Assembly: GCF_900496995.4 (NCBI RefSeq)
Contig: NC_044009.1
Span: 46,484,005 to 46,548,004 of the forward strand
Direction of reading: 5' to 3'
DNA length: 64,000 nucleotides
From: Aquila chrysaetos chrysaetos
Lineage: Eukaryota; Chordata; Aves; Accipitriformes; Accipitridae
The notes under the pieces are model-generated. The model was not told the origin of the DNA. It ran no database searches and saw nothing but the letters and a program-made list of their open reading frames with translations. Position 1 is the first letter of the stretch. Each line of letters starts with the position of its first letter. Positions 14,701-28,244 of this stretch are shown one piece after another. A program made the translations under genes and the position numbers.

Positions 14701-17700
14701 AAATATAAATTAACTGTAATTGTAGGGTGGCCACTGTGGAGGATAGCTATTAGATACAGCCTTGACAGAAATTACTGAATTCTGGTAGGTCCACCTCTGT
14801 TTGGTTTCTGCTACCATCTGTCTGTCCCTCTCTCCCTCTTCACTGCACTTCTCTAAACAACTGCTAGAAAATGAAGAACTGGATTATTCTTTCTGATTCT
14901 AGAATATTTTCCAGTCAAGCAAGGCGTAACGTGGCTGTTTATCTTAACAATGAGGTGGTGTTTGTGACTGCAATTGCATGTTGTTCAACCAGTTTTTTTT
15001 CTTCAACATTTTTGTTTGCAGTTATAATCCTAACATTTTTTTTAGTTCAGGTTTTAAAACCTTCACAGCATATTCTGTGTAGTTGTGTAAGCATATTAAA
15101 TATCCTGTTGAATTCATGGGAAGTTGCAATAAAAGGGGTTGCTCCATACTCTCCAGGGAGCATAAGGTGAAGCATGTCTGACTTAAAAAACTGATTTTAA
15201 ATTAGATTAGAGGCTTCTGTACGCACAAAGCAAGGAAGTTGTGTTTGGGGACCAGATGAATTACTTTGTGGCATCAAATAATTGCTAGTAGTTCTGCTGC
15301 TGCACAGGGAAAAAGTATTCCTGGTGCTGAAACAGGTCTGGTGAATGTCTCTAGTATCTTGTTGGTAGCTGTTATGTACATGATTTTCTAGCCTGCAGAG
15401 TTAAAAACCTCCTCTCGTTATTTGAGTTATTAATCTAAAGTTAATTGTTCATTTGATAGGAAACCCCCTCAGATACCTTCTCTGTCCTGATTGAGGTGTT
15501 TAGGATTATTCTTTCCAAAAGTTAAGACATGTTCTGATCGTGAAAATACCAGGCCACTCATAAAAAGTGCTTTTCAGAAGTGAAAAAATGAGGGGGGAGA
15601 AAAGAAAAAACTTCAAGCTAAAATGTTTGTGTTTCTTTTTAGTAACATTTGTAGAAACACTTCTTCCTTTGTTCATAACTTTATTTTTAGATTATTTTTT
15701 TACAAAGCACTGATTTGCAACCAACAAGCTATTTGTTAGCATTTTGTAGCCAAGCTGTATCAAAGCACTTTTCAAGTTAAATATGTGAAATGATGCAGAG
15801 GAGGAGGAGGTGAGCAGCTTAATGTCCTGGCTTTCTGTCATTTCCAGGATGGGCAATCCTTACTCTTGCTGAGTAGTTATAAAATGTTGGACATTGAGAA
15901 GTCAGCTGGGCCTATCTCGCTTCTTCTGAAAGGAAAGTGCTTTTCCCTGATGACTGTGCTGAGGGATGGGGAATTAAAGTCCTTTGACAACCTGTGTTGG
16001 TTTTGAGTAAGTCCCTTGTACGGGAGATAAATCATTGCAGAAAAAGAGTCTCTTCCAATTATCTGAATCACTTGAGAAACGATGGATACGTTTTCGCTAT
16101 GTAGATATCTAAATTTACCTGACCAAATTTAGGAGATGAGCAAGCGTGACTGCAAATTGTGTACAGGTCTTTCCGCTAAGTGAAATAAAGTGATACTTTT
16201 GTTTGAGAAACAACAAATCTGAGACTCTTGGGAACTAGAACTCTGAGGTGGTTTTGATAGCTCGGTGTTTAGCAGAATTATGAACTATGTCAAGTTCTGT
16301 TCAGCTTGACCTCTTGACTTTTCTGATCCTTTTCCTGGGGCCTGGCAGTTTTCATTTCAGGATATAATTACTACTACAAAACTGTAATAAATGAACCTTA
16401 ACCCCCAAATGAGAAAGGGTTATCAAAACAAAAAGATGTGTGAGAATAAGCAACTCTTCTGTGGGTGGTCACAATATTAAACTGTGCTTCATGGCATAGA
16501 GCTTTGTAAAATGTGAGTTATCAGCATTTTCATTCATGGGTCACATCTCTCAGAGATTGTACTGTGAACAGTCTCTGACCTGTTTGTGTCTTTCAGCATT
16601 CTTTTTCTACAGCAGTTGTTTGTATGGAAAAGTTAGTGTTAGGCAAGTATTTAGGTATTTTTAGTAGCCTAATCGGATGAGCACATGTCCTTTTGAAAAA
16701 GTGTGTGGTGAAGCAGCTGTCTGTCTCTGAGCATTTGGAAATGGGGGAGGAGGCCGAACCACTCTTGGCAGAACAGCTGCATCCATTGACCACAGTTGGA
16801 AGCACTGCACTTAAAGGAAGAGGAAAGGTTCCTACATAAGCTATCCTAAATATTTACTTGCTTATGTAGAATAATAGTAATAGAGATGAATACTTTCTTA
16901 CTGGCTCCAGTGCTTCCAGGGAAAAATCAATACATGTGGTTGGAAAACACTTTTCCAAAATTGGTATATTTTTGATACGTGTCTCTCTGAGAAGCATTGC
17001 GGCCAGGCAGTTATGGCCTTAAGGAAGCAGCGCTTCACCAGGGGACTCCACGTATAACTCCTGATGTTTAACGAGTGAAAAATACTGCATGAAATGGCAA
17101 CTGGGATGAAACAAACAAATGGTTTGTTGTTGTCACCGAATAATGCACTACTATACTTCTGTACTTGTGACTCAAATTCTTCATCAAGAGTACAGTTGTT
17201 TCCAAGCTGCTAGAAAGTAATACAGATTGAAGATAAAGAAATGGTTGCAGGCTGATTTACTTGTTGAAACATGGTTAATATTAATCGGAATTGTACTTAT
17301 TAACCCACATCCTCACTAAACCGGTGCTTTGGAAGATAAATGCATGATTGATGTGTTTAATGTGATTAGAATAACACTTCTGAATCTGTAGCCCCAGAGC
17401 ACCTTTGCAGTTTCCCTTACTTAAGTAGCTCCTCTTCTACTGTTACTCTTGTTCCTTCCCTCCTACTGTTACTGTTCGTGTCAGGAACTGGAATACAAAA
17501 CTAAGTTACAAATAATCCTGCGAATAAATGTTTCTTGGTTTGTGGGGTTTTTTTAACGTCATCAAACTGATGAAACCTTGTCTGCTGAATTATGTATTTC
17601 CAAGGAGGGGAAAATACAGTTTTACCTATTAGCAGCTGGTGTACCAATATGTAATTAAATTTATAATGAGGGGTAAGCAGTGGATGGTTTTAGCATGTTA

Positions 17701-20700
17701 GGTCAAGCTTAATGTCAGGGAGAAGCTATGGTTTCCTCTGAGCTGTGGGAATCTCCTTGCATATTATGAGAGTATACTGAAGCAAAATACTAAAGCATAA
17801 GCATACACACTGTAACGTGAAAATGAGATCTTTCGGCAGTTGTGCAATTAGATGATGCAACCGAGCCGATCTTGGGACTTGGCCATCACCACCAGTTCCT
17901 CTGTCTGTTCCATCTGTGTGGTCCAGTCTGTTCTGCTCCCTTGGACCATCTCACCATGCAGTTGAATGACTGTGAAAGCTATGTGCTTGCTGGCTTGGAA
18001 GGATTTTTGGTGTATTGGGTTTTTGGTATGTTAGCCAGGCAAGTCAGCTGGAGTGAGTTGTCTCCAGATTATCAAAAATAAATGATAAACTGACTCAAAA
18101 ATAATCATGAGAGCGTCTTTCAAAGGTGATTTCAAGCAATTGAAGCAAAGCTAAAATCAGACCACAGACAGTAATTTGTGGTATGTTTAGTATCACACGT
18201 GTGCTGTATCTTACAGGTGAGGATGAACAATCTACTGAGATGGCTGCAAGGTGGGAAGATGAGAAGGTGACTGAAGCTGCCTCAGATGGTTTTGTTGCTA
18301 TTAAAATCGACACCAAAAGGTTTGATCCCATTCTAATTCTGTCTCTTACACAGTCTTTCATTGATGATGATGAGAGTAAGAGGCTTTTGAAATCCTCCCC
18401 CTGACTTGGAGGTAGTCTAAACTAAATACAAGGTTGCAGAACATAAGTGAATTCAGTACACCTGAAGCCACTAGAGCCTGAGAAAATTCCAAATGTCCAA
18501 ATTTACTGTTGTGTTCTGCAGAATATTGATTGTGTATGTCGGACTGTATTTCAGTACTAGTAAAAGGATGCTTGAGGTTGTCTTTTTTCAACAGGAAGAG
18601 ACACAAAAGTTATGTAAAAAAGCTGGAATCAAAATGCAAGTACTCTTGAGGCAGTTCTTGATTTGCCAAGTTACATAACGAATTTAAAAATTCTCGTGAA
18701 TTCAGAAAGATAAAAATCTGTAAAGCCGCAGAGAAAATGTGTTTTTCTCTATTGTAACACATCGAATAGCGAAGCATTGAAGTTCCTGGGTAAATTGCTC
18801 AACTATTTTTGTTTTGTGTAAGTGTTCCAGTCCATGTGCAGAAAGCACACTGACATTTCCAAAAATGGTATTATTTTGAAATGCTCTGTAGACATTTTAT
18901 TAGACTTAGTATATTATTTGCACTCAGTAGACTAGATGTCTTTTTCCTGAACTGCTTCTTAGCACTGTTCCCCTAAATCTTATATAGTCAACTGTGATAA
19001 CCAGGGATTGTCACCATGTCAACGCTTATGCAAAATGTTAACAAGAAGATGCAATGCAGATTTGCTTTTAGTGTTCTCTCAAGTATTTAAATAGTTTTGT
19101 GTGTGGTAGTAGGACAGTTATTTTTATGATGAAAGACTTAATCTAAAGTTGTTGCGAAGTGATTGCTCCCCTTAAACGACTCTTTTCTTTTAAACAGCGA
19201 AGCATGCCTGCAGTTTTCTCAAATTTGTATCCTTTGAGATCAGTTTAGATACTACATAATGATTACAGAAAATTGCTCTTTACAAGTTAGTACTGTTCTT
19301 AAGAAATATATGTACAAGCAACGTTATTAAAAATACTTCTTATGGCACAAAAATATGCAAGAAACTGTACTTAAAAGATACCATCTATGTATCCAACTTA
19401 CTGTCAATTCTTAGAGAAAGTGAACAAGTTGGGGTTTTCTGATGTTAATCCTATGTAATACTCCAAATAGAAAATTATCCAAAGCTTTATGTAAACAAAA
19501 TAACCCATTGGTATTACTAATCAGCATTAGAAAACAAAAAAGCAATGCTTTAAATTATTAGCTGGAGTTCAGAGTTACAGAGAAGGAAGAACAAGTAGTG
19601 GATTGGGTTCTATCAGATACACAGGTGTGAAGTTAGGTAAACATCTGCCTACCTTAAGTAGGTCACTGCGTATAGCTCAGGAATTCTGTATGATGCTGAG
19701 GAAGGGAATTCAGTACCTTAACTTGGATTTTCTTAATGCTGTAAAGAATTCATTGTTGTCTACACAGATGTTGTCTCACACTAAACCAAAGTCTTTTAAG
19801 TCAAAGCGTAATTGCTTGTCGGATGCATGTGTGTTGGAGAAAAATATTTTGGCTTAAACCATTTCAAAGAAAAGAAGAAATTCTAATCAGTTGTATGTAA
19901 TGTTTTCCAGCATTTTTGTTAGCGTCTTTTTTCTTCCTCCCTTGGCACTGACTGCTGGCAACCAGGTGGAGATAGAATATTGGGCTAGAAGGTTCTGTAG
20001 GAAGGACTTACGCTTTTCCTTTTAAAGTTACTTTATAAACTTCTGTCGTTTGTTGCCCTTAACTGTTGCTGTGCAGATCCTGTAGTGTGTGTTCCATCGA
20101 GTTTTTTTATAGGAGACAATGGAATCCCTTTGGAAGTAATTGCTGGCAGCGTTTCTGTTGAAGAGCTTGTTACCAGAATCCGTAAAGTTAAACAGGTAAC
20201 ACTTGCTGACAGACTGGATATTTCAGATTGAGTTGGGTGTGCTCACGTGCTCAAGACAAGAGATGTCGCTGGCCCTTAGCCTGTGCTTTGGGGAGTTATG
20301 AATTACTGGTTCTATATCCTTCCAACAACAAAATCTGCAAACTTAAATTCAGTACACAAATTGAACAGGTTGCAAAGTACTATCCAAAGGTGCTACGTTA
20401 TTTTTTTGTTTCAAACATTGTTTTAGATTGTCTGTGTAACACTAACAGTATTGAAGAAATATGTCAAGAACTCTGAACTGGAATGACATACCGATTACTC
20501 TTTCAGTAAAGTTCATATGTGGTTTTGTAATATTGTCTTGTAATGTGGATTTATAAAATTATGCTTGAACATAGTATAACTGTAGATAGTTTTATCACTT
20601 TGACTTCAAGTGTAAGACTAAAATTAGGAAAAAAATATGAAATGTATGCTTGCATCACAGTCAACAAACAATACGTGATAGTTTTAGTTTTATATTTTAA

Positions 20701-23700
20701 ATAGGACTGATTCTCTGAAAATAGTTTAGTCTTGACCTTTGAACCTGTGGAAAATATTCAAAGTTTCATAGTCTCGGGGGTTTTTTTCCCCAATTTTTTA
20801 GATGCACACAGTAAAAGGGCAGCCTTTGGAAAATGCAAGTCAGTCATCTGCTCCGTGTGCCTCCTGTCCATCTGACGATGCTCCAGAAAATACGCAATCC
20901 AGAGCAGTAGAGTTTTGTGACTCTCCCGAGTCTGTTACATCTGACTCAATAAGACCTTCTGCTGGTAATGTATTTTTACACAAATGCTAGCTAATTTGCT
21001 TTTGAAATAGTTTTCCTTTTCTTAAGTTGTTACGTGATGGTATGTGAAAGGCAATACATTGAGTGGACTTGTTGAGAAAAAACTTGGGTATCCTAGAATG
21101 CCGATTGCAAGGCTAGAAGGAAGAATAACTTCTCATTCTGCTCAGTTTTAATGAGTGATAAATCTATGGTTTATAATACAACGAAAACTGTGCACACTTT
21201 CTTGAAAGAGGGTTCAATTTTAAAAGTTTCTCTGGATTAGTAACGTGAAGCCAAATGGGGGGTGGAGGGGGGAGTCTAAATAGCAGAATTTTGTATGTCC
21301 TTAAGATAACCTAGTTGCTGTGAATTGTGGCTAACAATGAGCATAATAATTTTTAATGATAAGAAATACACCTCTTATTTTTCTCTTATGGATTACTTTC
21401 TTGTAAATCACTTGAAGATGGAGCAAATTCAGGTCAAGCAAGCCAGGAAGCAACTAATTCTTTAGATGAACAAGTGAGTGATGCTCAGCCTGTGAATGAT
21501 CTTGCACTCAAAGTAGAAAGGTAAGTCTTCTTTTGCGGACTTCCTAATGTATTGTATTTGTTTCTCAGGAGGCAGTTTTGTTGTGGTTTTTTGGTTGGTT
21601 TGTGTGGTTTTTTAACAAACGGACTTAATGACAGGATTTTGGTGCTCGTTCTGTTATCATGTGGCAAACTTTTATGTGGTCTTATTTTTGTTTAGATGTA
21701 TGTGACAATACTAGAAAACAGCTTTTAAATGAATCTCTTTTTTTCACATACTCTGAAAGAAAGGGGTAATCTGGAAAACTATAAATGTTCCCCTTTGATA
21801 TAATTTGAATAGGGACAATATGTTTGCTGCACATTTTTGAATGAGTTAAAATATTGAACTGAAAGCACTTGAAACTGGGGTAATGAAGTGCTAAGCTAGG
21901 TTTTTTACAGAGATGACATCTTGCTTCTTTTTCTTCTTGTCTATTTGATGACTGTTTGTAGTCTAGGCATATTGAAAGAGCCAGAGGAATCCTCTTCTCA
22001 GACTCTTCTTTTGTTTTATCAGTGAACAGTAATGAGGTCTCAGGAGCAATGCTAGTTCTAGTAGTTAAAAGTACAGTGACCAGAAGTATCTGGTTCAGTA
22101 CATGGTTCATTCATTAAATCGATTGTTTTTAAGTATGAGATTCAGTGTATAAAATTGGGTTTTAGCATCTCTAAGACTGATACTATTTGTAATATCCTAC
22201 CTAAAACCAGTAGCACATACTTAGTAAATAGGATTATTTATATTGCTAAAATATATTTTAAAACCTTTTCACATTTCATTTCAGTTTTCTTTAAAAGATG
22301 TTGGACAATAAGTATAATTTTTTTCTTACTAATGATAAGAAAATGCAGTCAGTATTTTCTTATAAATACCAAAGTTCTTTTTCAAAATGTGCATTAATCT
22401 TAAATTACACTACATTTGCACATATCTGCAACATTTCTTTCAGGGGAAAACAGAGGCAAACCTCTGTGGTAATTACTGTTTTCTTTTTTAAAAAGCAAAA
22501 CAGCTACTATACAAACAAAATTTTTCTGATTATCTGACTTCTCATGGAGTTGTTTGGTCATGCTTGCCATTCCCTAGACTTAAAATATGTTGTAAATTGC
22601 TATGGTTTTTTAAGTCAATCCTTATTCTAAGGCACCTTTCTGGATAGATGAGACAGATGCATGTGCATTTATGTCAGTGCTATATATTATTTGCTTTCCA
22701 TTTTAGGAAGTGATGTGCAGAAGAAACCAGATGGCTTAAATAGCTAAGAAGAGATTGAGTTTTAGTGTTTCTGTTACCACAGATCATAAATAGTATTTGC
22801 TTATTGTATGTCTTACAAGTTGGTTCAACAGTAAGATGTAAGATTCTTCATTTACTGAGCAAAAAATGACAGAAGGAATATGTTAGAACTCCATTAAATG
22901 TCAGAAACTGGGTGGTGAATCACCACCTCATCTTTTTATGGATGGTACACCCGCATGTGAATGAATCATTACTGTACAGTAGGTATTAGCACTGTGTTAC
23001 AGTTCATTTTCATGTGTTCCAGTCTTCTGCAAGTGTTTACAAATGCTTCATTAAAATTTTAAAATGTTAATAACAGATACTGCAATTTTAAGACTTTTCA
23101 CTTCCTTTTTAAATTTAGAATAACAAAAAAGCTTGAAGAAAGACGAGAAGAGAAAAGGAAAGAAGAAGAACAGGTAACACAAAAATGTAAAACCGCTTGC
23201 AATTTTTTTTATACCCTTATTTGAATAAATGCTTCATTCCTTTTTAAACAAATGTACTTCAGTCTTGTCTTACTCTTGGCCAAGGCAATTTCATGGTCCA
23301 ATTTTTTGTGTCTGTTGTTTATTCAGAAAGAAATTAAGAAAGAAATTGAACGGAGAAAAACTGGTAAAGAAATGTTGGAGTACAAAAGACGACAGGAAGA
23401 AGAATTGACAAAACGTATGTTAGAGGAAAGGAACAGAGAAAAGGCAGAAGAGAAGGCTGCTAGAGAGCGTATAAGACAACAGATTGCAATGGTAAATTTT
23501 TCATTTTGGAAGATAGCTTGCTGCTTCTCTCTTTCACAAGGGCCACCAGTGTACTAAAAGGATACATTTTCTCATTCAGTGAAATGTTGAAAGATTGTCC
23601 ATTTTAGTGTGGCCTGGTATTGTAACAGTTCATATGCTTGGGGTTTATGTAGCGTTTCCTGTGTATAAAGTGAAGCTTCTGCGTTCATATTCATGATGAT

Positions 23701-26700
23701 CTTTTCTTTCTGAACAAACATACCAACTTTTTTGTCATATTCCTTGAGTCCAGTGGAGAATTATCATTTAAACATAAAAATAATTGCAAGTATAGTTCTG
23801 GAACAGAAGCACAGGGAATATTTAATTGTGGAACATGCAGAAGAACACGGATCTCAAAATGGTGGTGAGGATTGTTTTCCAAATTTGTATATATGTGTGT
23901 GCGTATATAGATATAAGCAGTTCGTAACAATTGAAATCCCTCCTCATTGTTAGGTTTTGGCCTAGAACACTTAGAACTGTAATCATGTAACTTGTCATAA
24001 GATTTATTGTTTGTTTGTTTATTTATTTATTTTCCCTTTATCTTCACTGGAGTGATAAACTTGCATGGGAAGATCATCTATTAGCAACTATTTGCATGAA
24101 GTGACTCATTGGAAAGTGTCATCTTGGCTAACAACATGAGATTGTGCAGTTTGGCGGTGAATAATTCTTTGCAGCCATACTGTCTTGTCCCCTGGTTGGG
24201 TACTGAGTACAGATCGTAGCTCTCCGTTTTAATGAATGTTAAGCTACAATTTATGGTAAAAATTAATGTTTGTGTTTGGTCCTTTCACAGGATCGTGCTG
24301 AGAGAGCAGCTCGCTTTGCAAAATCGAAGGAAGAAGCAGAAGCTGCAAAAGCTGCAGCTCTTCAGGCTAAACAGGCTGAAATAGAGGCCAGAAAAGAAGC
24401 ATCTCAAAAGGAGCGAAGGTGAGTTCCTGTAGAGAAAGAAGTGTGTGTTTTGGGGGAGAGAGATAAAGAAACTTAAACTTTTAAGAGATTTAATATATAT
24501 CCTAATCTATTAATTGATGCCATGTTGAACTGTTTAAACAGTGACATAAAAAGTTGGTTTTCTTTCATAATATTTATTTGTAGCTATTTACATGAATATT
24601 ATGTTCTCTGATAACTTTCAACCTTCTGACATTCCTGATTATGAAACACTGACCACCTTTCCTTGTGTGTTATTTTAGTTAGATAAGAGCTTTTCCTGTA
24701 TGATCTTTGATTTAAATACCACATATAATGGGGCTAGGTGGGGAACTAGGTAAGGTGAGAATGTGATAGATAATGACTAGACAGAATGACTAGACAACGT
24801 CAGAACTGTGCTGGGGAGCATGGTGCCAACGCAGCTGTTTGGCTGTGCGTGCAGTTGGCTTGGATTCAGCAAGGCTTGACTGGGGTCATCAGCTGTCCGT
24901 GTCAGAGGAGTCTCCTGCTTTGCCCAACACTAGTGTTTTAAGAAATACTCTTAACCTATAGAGACCTTATGTGGAGTTAAGGAGCCACTGTGAGTCTAGT
25001 ACTGCCCCTGAACAGAGAGCAAGCATGGGAGTAACAGCCTGTGTTGGTGTTGAAACTCACACAGTAACGCTGGCCCGTAGCTAGTTGAATATAAAATTAC
25101 TTGCCAAGCCAGCTTAAATGTCTGTGCCTTCATAATACAACTTCTTGAAAAAAGAACAAAACTAATACAGGCTACACAAAAGAAATACAGTTTATATTTC
25201 ATTCACTTATTAATTTTTTGCGTGATTAATATAAATATCTTGTTTGAACGGTGATGGGTCTTGGACTCTGACAAAAACCAGGAGATGCATTGTGAGATAC
25301 AATGAGGTGGTTATCAACTGTGGATCCAAACTTACAACCCATCTGCACTGCCATGAGTAGGATGACTGTCCCTCTCTCCCACATTTCAATACTACCAAAC
25401 TAAAGCCCCAGGAGCATTTGTCTGTAACTGTTCATGTGTTGACTGACCCCGATACGTGTCCTGCAGTGCAATAGCCAGGATTCAGTTCCGCCTTCCAGAT
25501 GGATCTTCCTTTACTAACCAGTTCCCATCTGAAGCACGGCTGGAAGAAGCAAGGCAGTTTGCTGCACAGGTAAATTGGTGTTTTGTTTTCTCAGCTATGT
25601 GTTGATTACAAGTTGGTGTAGCATCAACTAGTTGTTGATCGTGGTGGAACTGTCATCAACTGCTTTTCTTTTTGTTTATGTGAAGTGGGTTTTTGTAGCA
25701 GCCTTCTCCAGTGCCACCAACTGCCTTTGTATTAGTGCAGCGTATCATTAGTTAAGAGACAGTAGGTTATGAAAAATCCTTTGTTTCTCTATATGAAGAT
25801 GATTGATAGTTTGATATAGAACTCTTGGGTCAATACGGCAAGGTATACTCCACTGGTAAATCTGCAGTTGTTTGAAAGTGAACAGTTATAAACAAAAGTT
25901 TTCTTTATATTTTCACAGACAGTTGGTAATGCTTATGGCAATTTTTCACTGGCGACAATGTTTCCCAGAAGGGAGTTTACCAAAGAAGATTACGGAAAGA
26001 AATTACTGGAGCTAGAGTTAGCACCCAGTGCTTCAGTAGTGTTGCTGCCGGTAGGTGCTGGGTTTTGGTTTGTTTGCTTTACATTTTCTTGCAAACAGCA
26101 GTACTGTAGCTGTATATTTGCTGTTAGTGGGCCATGATAATACTTGGCTTGAATTTTGTTTTTTTCTGTGTCTAAGATTGCAAAATTAGTGTAATTTTTG
26201 TCAGGACTGATTCGGGGGAGGGCTTTTTCTGAAGCAGATAAATGGTGGTGTAGATATTTGTCTAGCGTGTAACCAAAGGAGTTCTCTTGTGTCTGCTGAG
26301 CTGCTTCTAAATTATGGATTAAATACTCTGTCTAGAAGTGCACGACTTTAATAATCTGACAAGTTTGCTTTACGTGTTCACGACCAGGCGGGAAGACCTG
26401 CTAGTTCTGTTGTTCAGGCTTCAGGCGGTGATCTGTGGAAGTTCTTGGGCACAATACTTTATCCCCTCTTAGCTGTTTGGAGATTTATTAGCAACTTCCT
26501 GTTTACGAGTCCACCTCCCTCACAGTCTACTGTGAGATCAGCTCATCAGCAAGACCATTCAAATCCTTCCGCATCTAGCAGCATTGAGCAAAGCAGGTAA
26601 TCAAAGCTGTTTAAGGCAGCTATTTCTCAAACCGCTTGCAGGAATTGTTTTCATCTTGTAGTGGGGAACTGAACTATATCTGTCTCTTAACTGCTGCCCT

Positions 26701-27481
26701 CTCCGTGTAGTTTCTGGCCACCACCCTTCCATCTGGTTAAAAGGCTCAACCTGGTGGCTGGTAAACTGCATGGCAGCTCTGACTAGGATTTCTCGGTTTT
26801 TACATGTGTGATTAAGCAACCTCCTCATTCTTTGCTTCAATTTCCAATTACAGAGTAAAAAAAGCATTCTCTTGCCATCATTTATGAATAGGGATTTCAT
26901 CTGTAACTACAACTGTGGGCTTCGCTTCAGCTGATATTGTTTGGAAGATAAAAATTCTGAAAATTAGATGTCAAATTGTTATGGTGTGGTTGTACAAGAA
27001 GCTCAAGCAACTGAAGTCTGATTTTTGACAGTTAAGGCTTTGTATTGCCTAGAGAATGAGACCTCCCCTGTACTGGGAGAGCTGCTAGGCCATTTCATGT
27101 GAAGCGGCCACGTATTGCTTCAATGACAGGTGCTTTCCAGGGGAAATGAGATTCTGTCAGTTTGACTGACTGCTAAATGACAAATTTTCAGCTGGGTATT
27201 CTTTCCCAAGGAAACAAGGGGCTGAAGAAAACTGTTATTGGGGATAAGGAAGGATGCATGATTTGCATTTTTATTGCATTCACTTCTTGTGTGTAATTAC
27301 TACCAGGGAAACTGTCAAACCTCGCTGTCATTTGTACCCTAGGCAAGCCGTCAGGAAACGAGTAGTGGAAAAGCGGGGGGAAGACTTCAAAAAAGAAGGC
27401 AAAATATATAGACTGAGGACTCAAGATGATGGAGAAGATGAAAACAATACTTGGAATGGAAATTCTACACAACAAATGTAG
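11212..27481 (+). CDS. UBXN4: UBXN4 (erasin/UBXD2), ER-associated p97 adaptor, 13 coding exons
   Basis: Complete gene, 509 aa (human about 508). Coding exons: 11212-11293, 18217-18319, 19198-19226 (29 bp), 20077-20195, 20802-20964, 21418-21520, 23119-23173, 23327-23491, 24291-24418, 25467-25569, 25919-26050, 26388-26596, 27343-27481 (stop TAG). All splice sites are GT-AG and all phases agree. Domains in order: an N-terminal thioredoxin-like UAS region (MMWFGGSIPAAI, then TEAASDGFVAIKID); an acidic/Ser-rich linker; a Lys/Glu-rich coiled coil (about residues 200-315); a UBX domain (about 316-394, RIQFRLPDGSSFTNQFPS); a hydrophobic hairpin (about 413-433, LYPLLAVWRFISNFLF); and a conserved tail ending NTWNGNSTQQM. 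The mammalian protein sits in the ER membrane with both ends cytosolic and recruits p97/VCP for ER-associated degradation. The ATG at 11212 was chosen because MMWF aligns with human MLWF and it sits in a good Kozak context (GGCACCATG). Confidence 0.96.
11569..11592. repeat. (CTCG)n tetranucleotide repeat in UBXN4 CpG island
   Basis: About six CTCG units with one TTCG interruption, just inside intron 1 of UBXN4. A low-complexity tract typical of GC-rich promoters. Confidence 0.75.
12803..13898 (+). mobile_element. Solitary retroviral-type LTR in UBXN4 intron 1
   Basis: A 1.1-kb GC-rich block begins TGTATTGGGTTTACGTGGC and ends AACCCACCACA, so it has TG...CA termini. It resembles a long terminal repeat family I recall as widespread in neoavian genomes; I cannot name the family with certainty. 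The middle (about 13139-13505) is a degenerate tandem array of roughly 45-48 bp units sharing CCCACGCTGGAGCAG. No gag, pol or env frame is visible on either side, so it looks like a solo LTR left by recombination. I could not find matching flanking target-site duplications (TGCTT versus AAGAT), so exact ends are uncertain. Confidence 0.72.
18217..19226 (+). CDS. UBXN4: UBXN4 exons 2-3, including a 29-bp microexon
   Basis: Exon 2 (18217-18319) encodes most of the UAS domain start (GEDEQSTEMAARWEDEKVTE). Exon 3 is only 29 bp (19198-19226) and encodes EACLQFSQI, with split codons at both ends: AG|C Ser, T|AT Tyr. Without it the frame would be lost. It is supported by a good acceptor (TTTTAAACAG), a donor (TTT|GTATCC), and exact agreement with the SEACLQFSQIYPV string of human UBXN4. 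Confidence 0.93.
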
Positions 27482-27995
27482 TTTTGAGTAACTGCACTAA
27501 TCACTGTCTGGCGCTTCCCCCCCCCCCCCCCCCCCTTCCTTCCCTTACTTGATCTGAGTCAACTAAAGCTTCTGGACAAGTGGGCCTTACTTTACACTGA
27601 CTGAATTACTTAATTCTTATTCCTGCAGTGGAGTATGGAATAAAGTCACCTAAGTCAGAAAAATCAAGTGGGTGTAGCTGAGGCCTAGAAGCAAAGAGTT
27701 AAAAAGAAACTGAAAATCTCTCTCAGCTTTCATAATCATTACCCTTCTGCCATAGAAAGGCACTTTTTAAACTATAAATATTCTGCTACATCAATTTAAG
27801 GGCCAGATATTAATATAAAGGTCATGGTAGGTGATGACTGATTAAAATGAGGGTTTCAGAAGCACTATAATTAGCAAATCAGGTAACTAATTTATGTTTA
27901 ACTTTTTTCTTGCTTCTGCAACTGCAAGCAAAACCTTGTACTTTTTAATTCCCCAAGCACTCAATAAACTATTTTCCAGAAAACATAACTGTCGT
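27482..27995 (+). other. UBXN4: UBXN4 3' UTR with two poly(A) signals
   Basis: Follows the TAG at 27479-27481. It contains an uninterrupted C19 run (27517-27535) only 36 bp after the stop. AATAAA occurs at 27639-27644 and 27963-27968; the second is followed by a GT-rich stretch (GTCGTCTTTTGTGAGG) and is the better distal site. A longer UTR using 28499-28504 is possible but would overlap the LCT 3' UTR. Confidence 0.65.
27517..27535. repeat. C-homopolymer (19 bp) in UBXN4 3' UTR
   Basis: C19 on the plus strand, G19 on the minus strand. The length is likely variable between individuals and may be imperfect in assemblies. Confidence 0.9.
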
Positions 27996-28244
27996 CTTTT
28001 GTGAGGCTCCTCTGAAGTACTTGTGTCACAAGGAAGCAAGCAGTTAGGATCATATGGTTAAATTTAAAATACTGCAGACAGACTCTTTGCTCCAGTTTAA
28101 ATGACCTTACTTGAGAGTTGTTCATATTAAAATCTGGTAAAACACATCTGAAATAAGTGGTTTGGGTCCAGGCAGTGGTACAGGAAGAAAAAAGGTAGGT
28201 CTTTATCACATAAAGTAGAAATGTTGTTAGCAGGGGCCTGCAAC

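Larger units (their letters stand above)
11294..18216 (+). other. UBXN4 intron 1 (6.9 kb)
   Basis: Runs from the GTACGG donor to the TTACAG acceptor. The first 500 bp belong to the CpG island. An LTR occupies 12803-13898. The remainder is AT-rich single-copy sequence in which I see no coding exon or structural RNA. Confidence 0.8.
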